The translations under genes and the position numbers were made by a program. Source: Amblyornis subalaris (lineage: Eukaryota > Chordata > Aves > Passeriformes > Ptilonorhynchidae). Taken from it: 64,000 nucleotides of DNA. This document shows, piece by piece, positions 62,505-64,000 of the stretch; within the stretch, counting starts at the first letter, position 1; each line of letters opens with the position of its first letter. Location of the stretch: assembly GCA_018881555.1 (NCBI GenBank), contig JACAXG010000002.1, forward strand, positions 16,734,077 through 16,798,076. The letters are read 5' to 3'. The notes below the pieces were generated by a model, which was not told the origin of the DNA, made no database searches, and saw only the letters and a program-made list of their open reading frames with translations.

Positions 62505-64000
62505 CCGATCAAAGCAGTTGTTAGAAATTACACTATTTGATAAGATCATCCACTGAAAATAAAGGGGGAAATGAGATCTGACAGAGGTAAAACCAGGTAA
62601 ATAGCTTTCAGCTCTGCTTTTGTTATTCAAGAAGAAAGAGAAACAATAGGTGCTGTTTGGAGTCAGGAGCTGCCCTTCTAACCTCTGCTGCTCTTAAAAT
62701 GCCTGAAGGTTATTGCATGGTTCATGGTGGCTTTTATGCTTGCAGTTCAACTTTTAATTTTCTAACAAAAGGAGATGTAGTACCAGCCTGCTGATAAACA
62801 CTGTACGGAACAATCAGAGAGAAGGATGGAAAAATTCCTCACGCTTTTTTCCTCCATTCCGGTTACTGAAGTATATTGTTGTATTTTTAACAGAAGAGCA
62901 CTTCCTGCTATGTTAAGCTGCCAAAGCTGGAGACTGGTTTTTAAAAAGTAGGAACATTATTTCTACGAGGATGGGATGTGCTTTTGCATTCAATAACCCC
63001 AGCCCAAACAGTTAATTTGTTGCATGCTGTTAGGGGAAGTGATCTGCACATCCACAGGGGCTGAATGTATTTCAATAAGATTTTTAATTCTTGCTGCACT
63101 GGCAAAACAGAGTTGAGTTTATCTTAAATCCAGCCTTCTCAGCATCAAAACTCCAGCTGCCTGGCCCAGAAGTGTTTCTGCCGAGTGTGAGAAGCACCCT
63201 TTCTATGCAAGCTGTAAAGTGGTGTGCAGTGTAACGCAGAGGAACTTCAGCCAGCNCTTCAGCCCTGTCCTTACATGTGCTGCTCGAATTTGTTTGGTGT
63301 GATCATTGCTGGTGTTTGGAATACCGTGCTTGCTGTGATGCTTTGTACTTGGATACCAGTGCAATCAGAGGAGAGAAGGGGTCAACTTCTGAAGGTATTG
63401 TTTTCAGGCACAGCTGAAAGTAATGGAATGTAACAGTTTTAGGAATGTACACCTGTGAGTATATAATAAGAGAGTATCTGTTTGTGTATTTTCACCACTG
63501 ACATTCAGATCAAAGNTCCCCTAGGTGGTGGTGGTGTAAGAAAAAGGGAAAGGGGCCATGTCTCAGCAACTCTGACCTGTCGTCCTGCTTGTTGTTTGCA
63601 AGTTTTCACTAGAAAACCAGTCATGAGCCTGTTTCAATGAGGTGACTTACTTTCAGTTACTATGTATGAATATGCAGTTCAAAAATTTGCAGTGATTAAA
63701 GAAAAAATACTGTCGGCAAGTGCAGCCACTTAAATACAAAAACTGATATCCAGTCTTGCATTGGATGGCACTGGGATATTGTCACTAGCACTTAAAAAAA
63801 CCCATTGTATTTTGGGAAGAGACCTCTGGATGACCAATGCCAAAAAGGCTGACAAGTAAACTGGAAAATTTCTTCAAGCCTTTACAAACACATACCAGCT
63901 AAAACAAAAAGCCAAGGAGGCATCTGTCTTTTGCTCTTCAGCTTGCTTGAAGCTAAAGGAAATGTGTTCCAAAGGGAGGAGGATCCTCCAGGCCCTGGGA

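Larger units (their letters stand above)
59617..64000. other. AT-rich sequence, putative intron, to the window edge
   Basis: No gene is recognised. Contents are a (GT)n run, a perfect hairpin at 61257-61278, an (AAAAT)n run at 62485-62504, and unique sequence. Frames such as 60929-61138 plus and 62133-62330 plus have no recognisable domain. Confidence 0.45.

Noticed and set aside
1..64000. Endogenous retroviruses, CRISPR arrays, rRNA, tRNA and known microRNA genes
   Set aside because: No primer-binding-site/LTR pairs, retroviral protein frames, spaced direct repeats or familiar mature microRNA sequences were seen on either strand. A profile search could still find decayed copies.

Overview
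The window looks like single-copy, mostly non-coding nuclear DNA from a sauropsid, most likely a bird. The strongest evidence is three CR1 LINE fragments with the avian-type 3' end (ATTCTATGATT and the 'ggttgcccagagaagttg' style body). Older amniote repeats are also present: a divergent CR1/L3-type LINE, MIR-like SINEs and a palindromic repeat of the kind common in turtles, crocodilians and birds. Isolated single Ns are scattered through it, as in a draft assembly. No bacterial-type gene organisation, tRNA, rRNA, CRISPR array, provirus or complete protein-coding gene could be supported. Repeat family assignments rest on remembered consensus patterns, not on a search.

Layout. 1-10.7 kb is AT-rich unique sequence with small simple repeats and one degraded palindromic repeat fragment (about 4.6 kb). 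10.77-11.22 kb is a minus-strand CR1 3' end that keeps an open reading frame for the end of ORF2. 12.3-13.0 kb is a much older minus-strand CR1/L3-like LINE. 13-34 kb is unique sequence whose main feature is a perfect 146-bp tandem duplication (24.94-25.23 kb). 34.26-36.0 kb is a small repeat cluster: plus-strand CR1, then two MIR-like SINEs on the minus strand. 38.5-38.8 kb resembles a conserved enhancer. 40.5-40.7 kb holds a weak candidate exon with a signal-peptide-like start, followed by a CR1 tail and an unexplained CpG-bearing block. 43.0-43.1 kb is an (AAGGT)18 microsatellite.

From 44.9 kb the base composition changes. A CpG island of about 2 kb (44.9-46.9 kb) contains AT-rich, homeobox-site-like inserts. 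A second CpG island (53.7-54.7 kb) has the look of a plus-strand promoter with a short first exon ending at a good donor (CAG|GTAAGC). The sequence after it would then be a long first intron running off the window, with a possible 38-bp exon at 55.95 kb. I could not identify the gene.

Overall I read this as the 5' flank, promoter region and start of the first intron of an unidentified, probably developmentally regulated gene on the plus strand. That rests on the CpG islands and splice-like signals and is an inference. No novel molecular system was found. The most useful items to check are the two CpG islands, the candidate exons, the perfect duplication and the ancient repeats.
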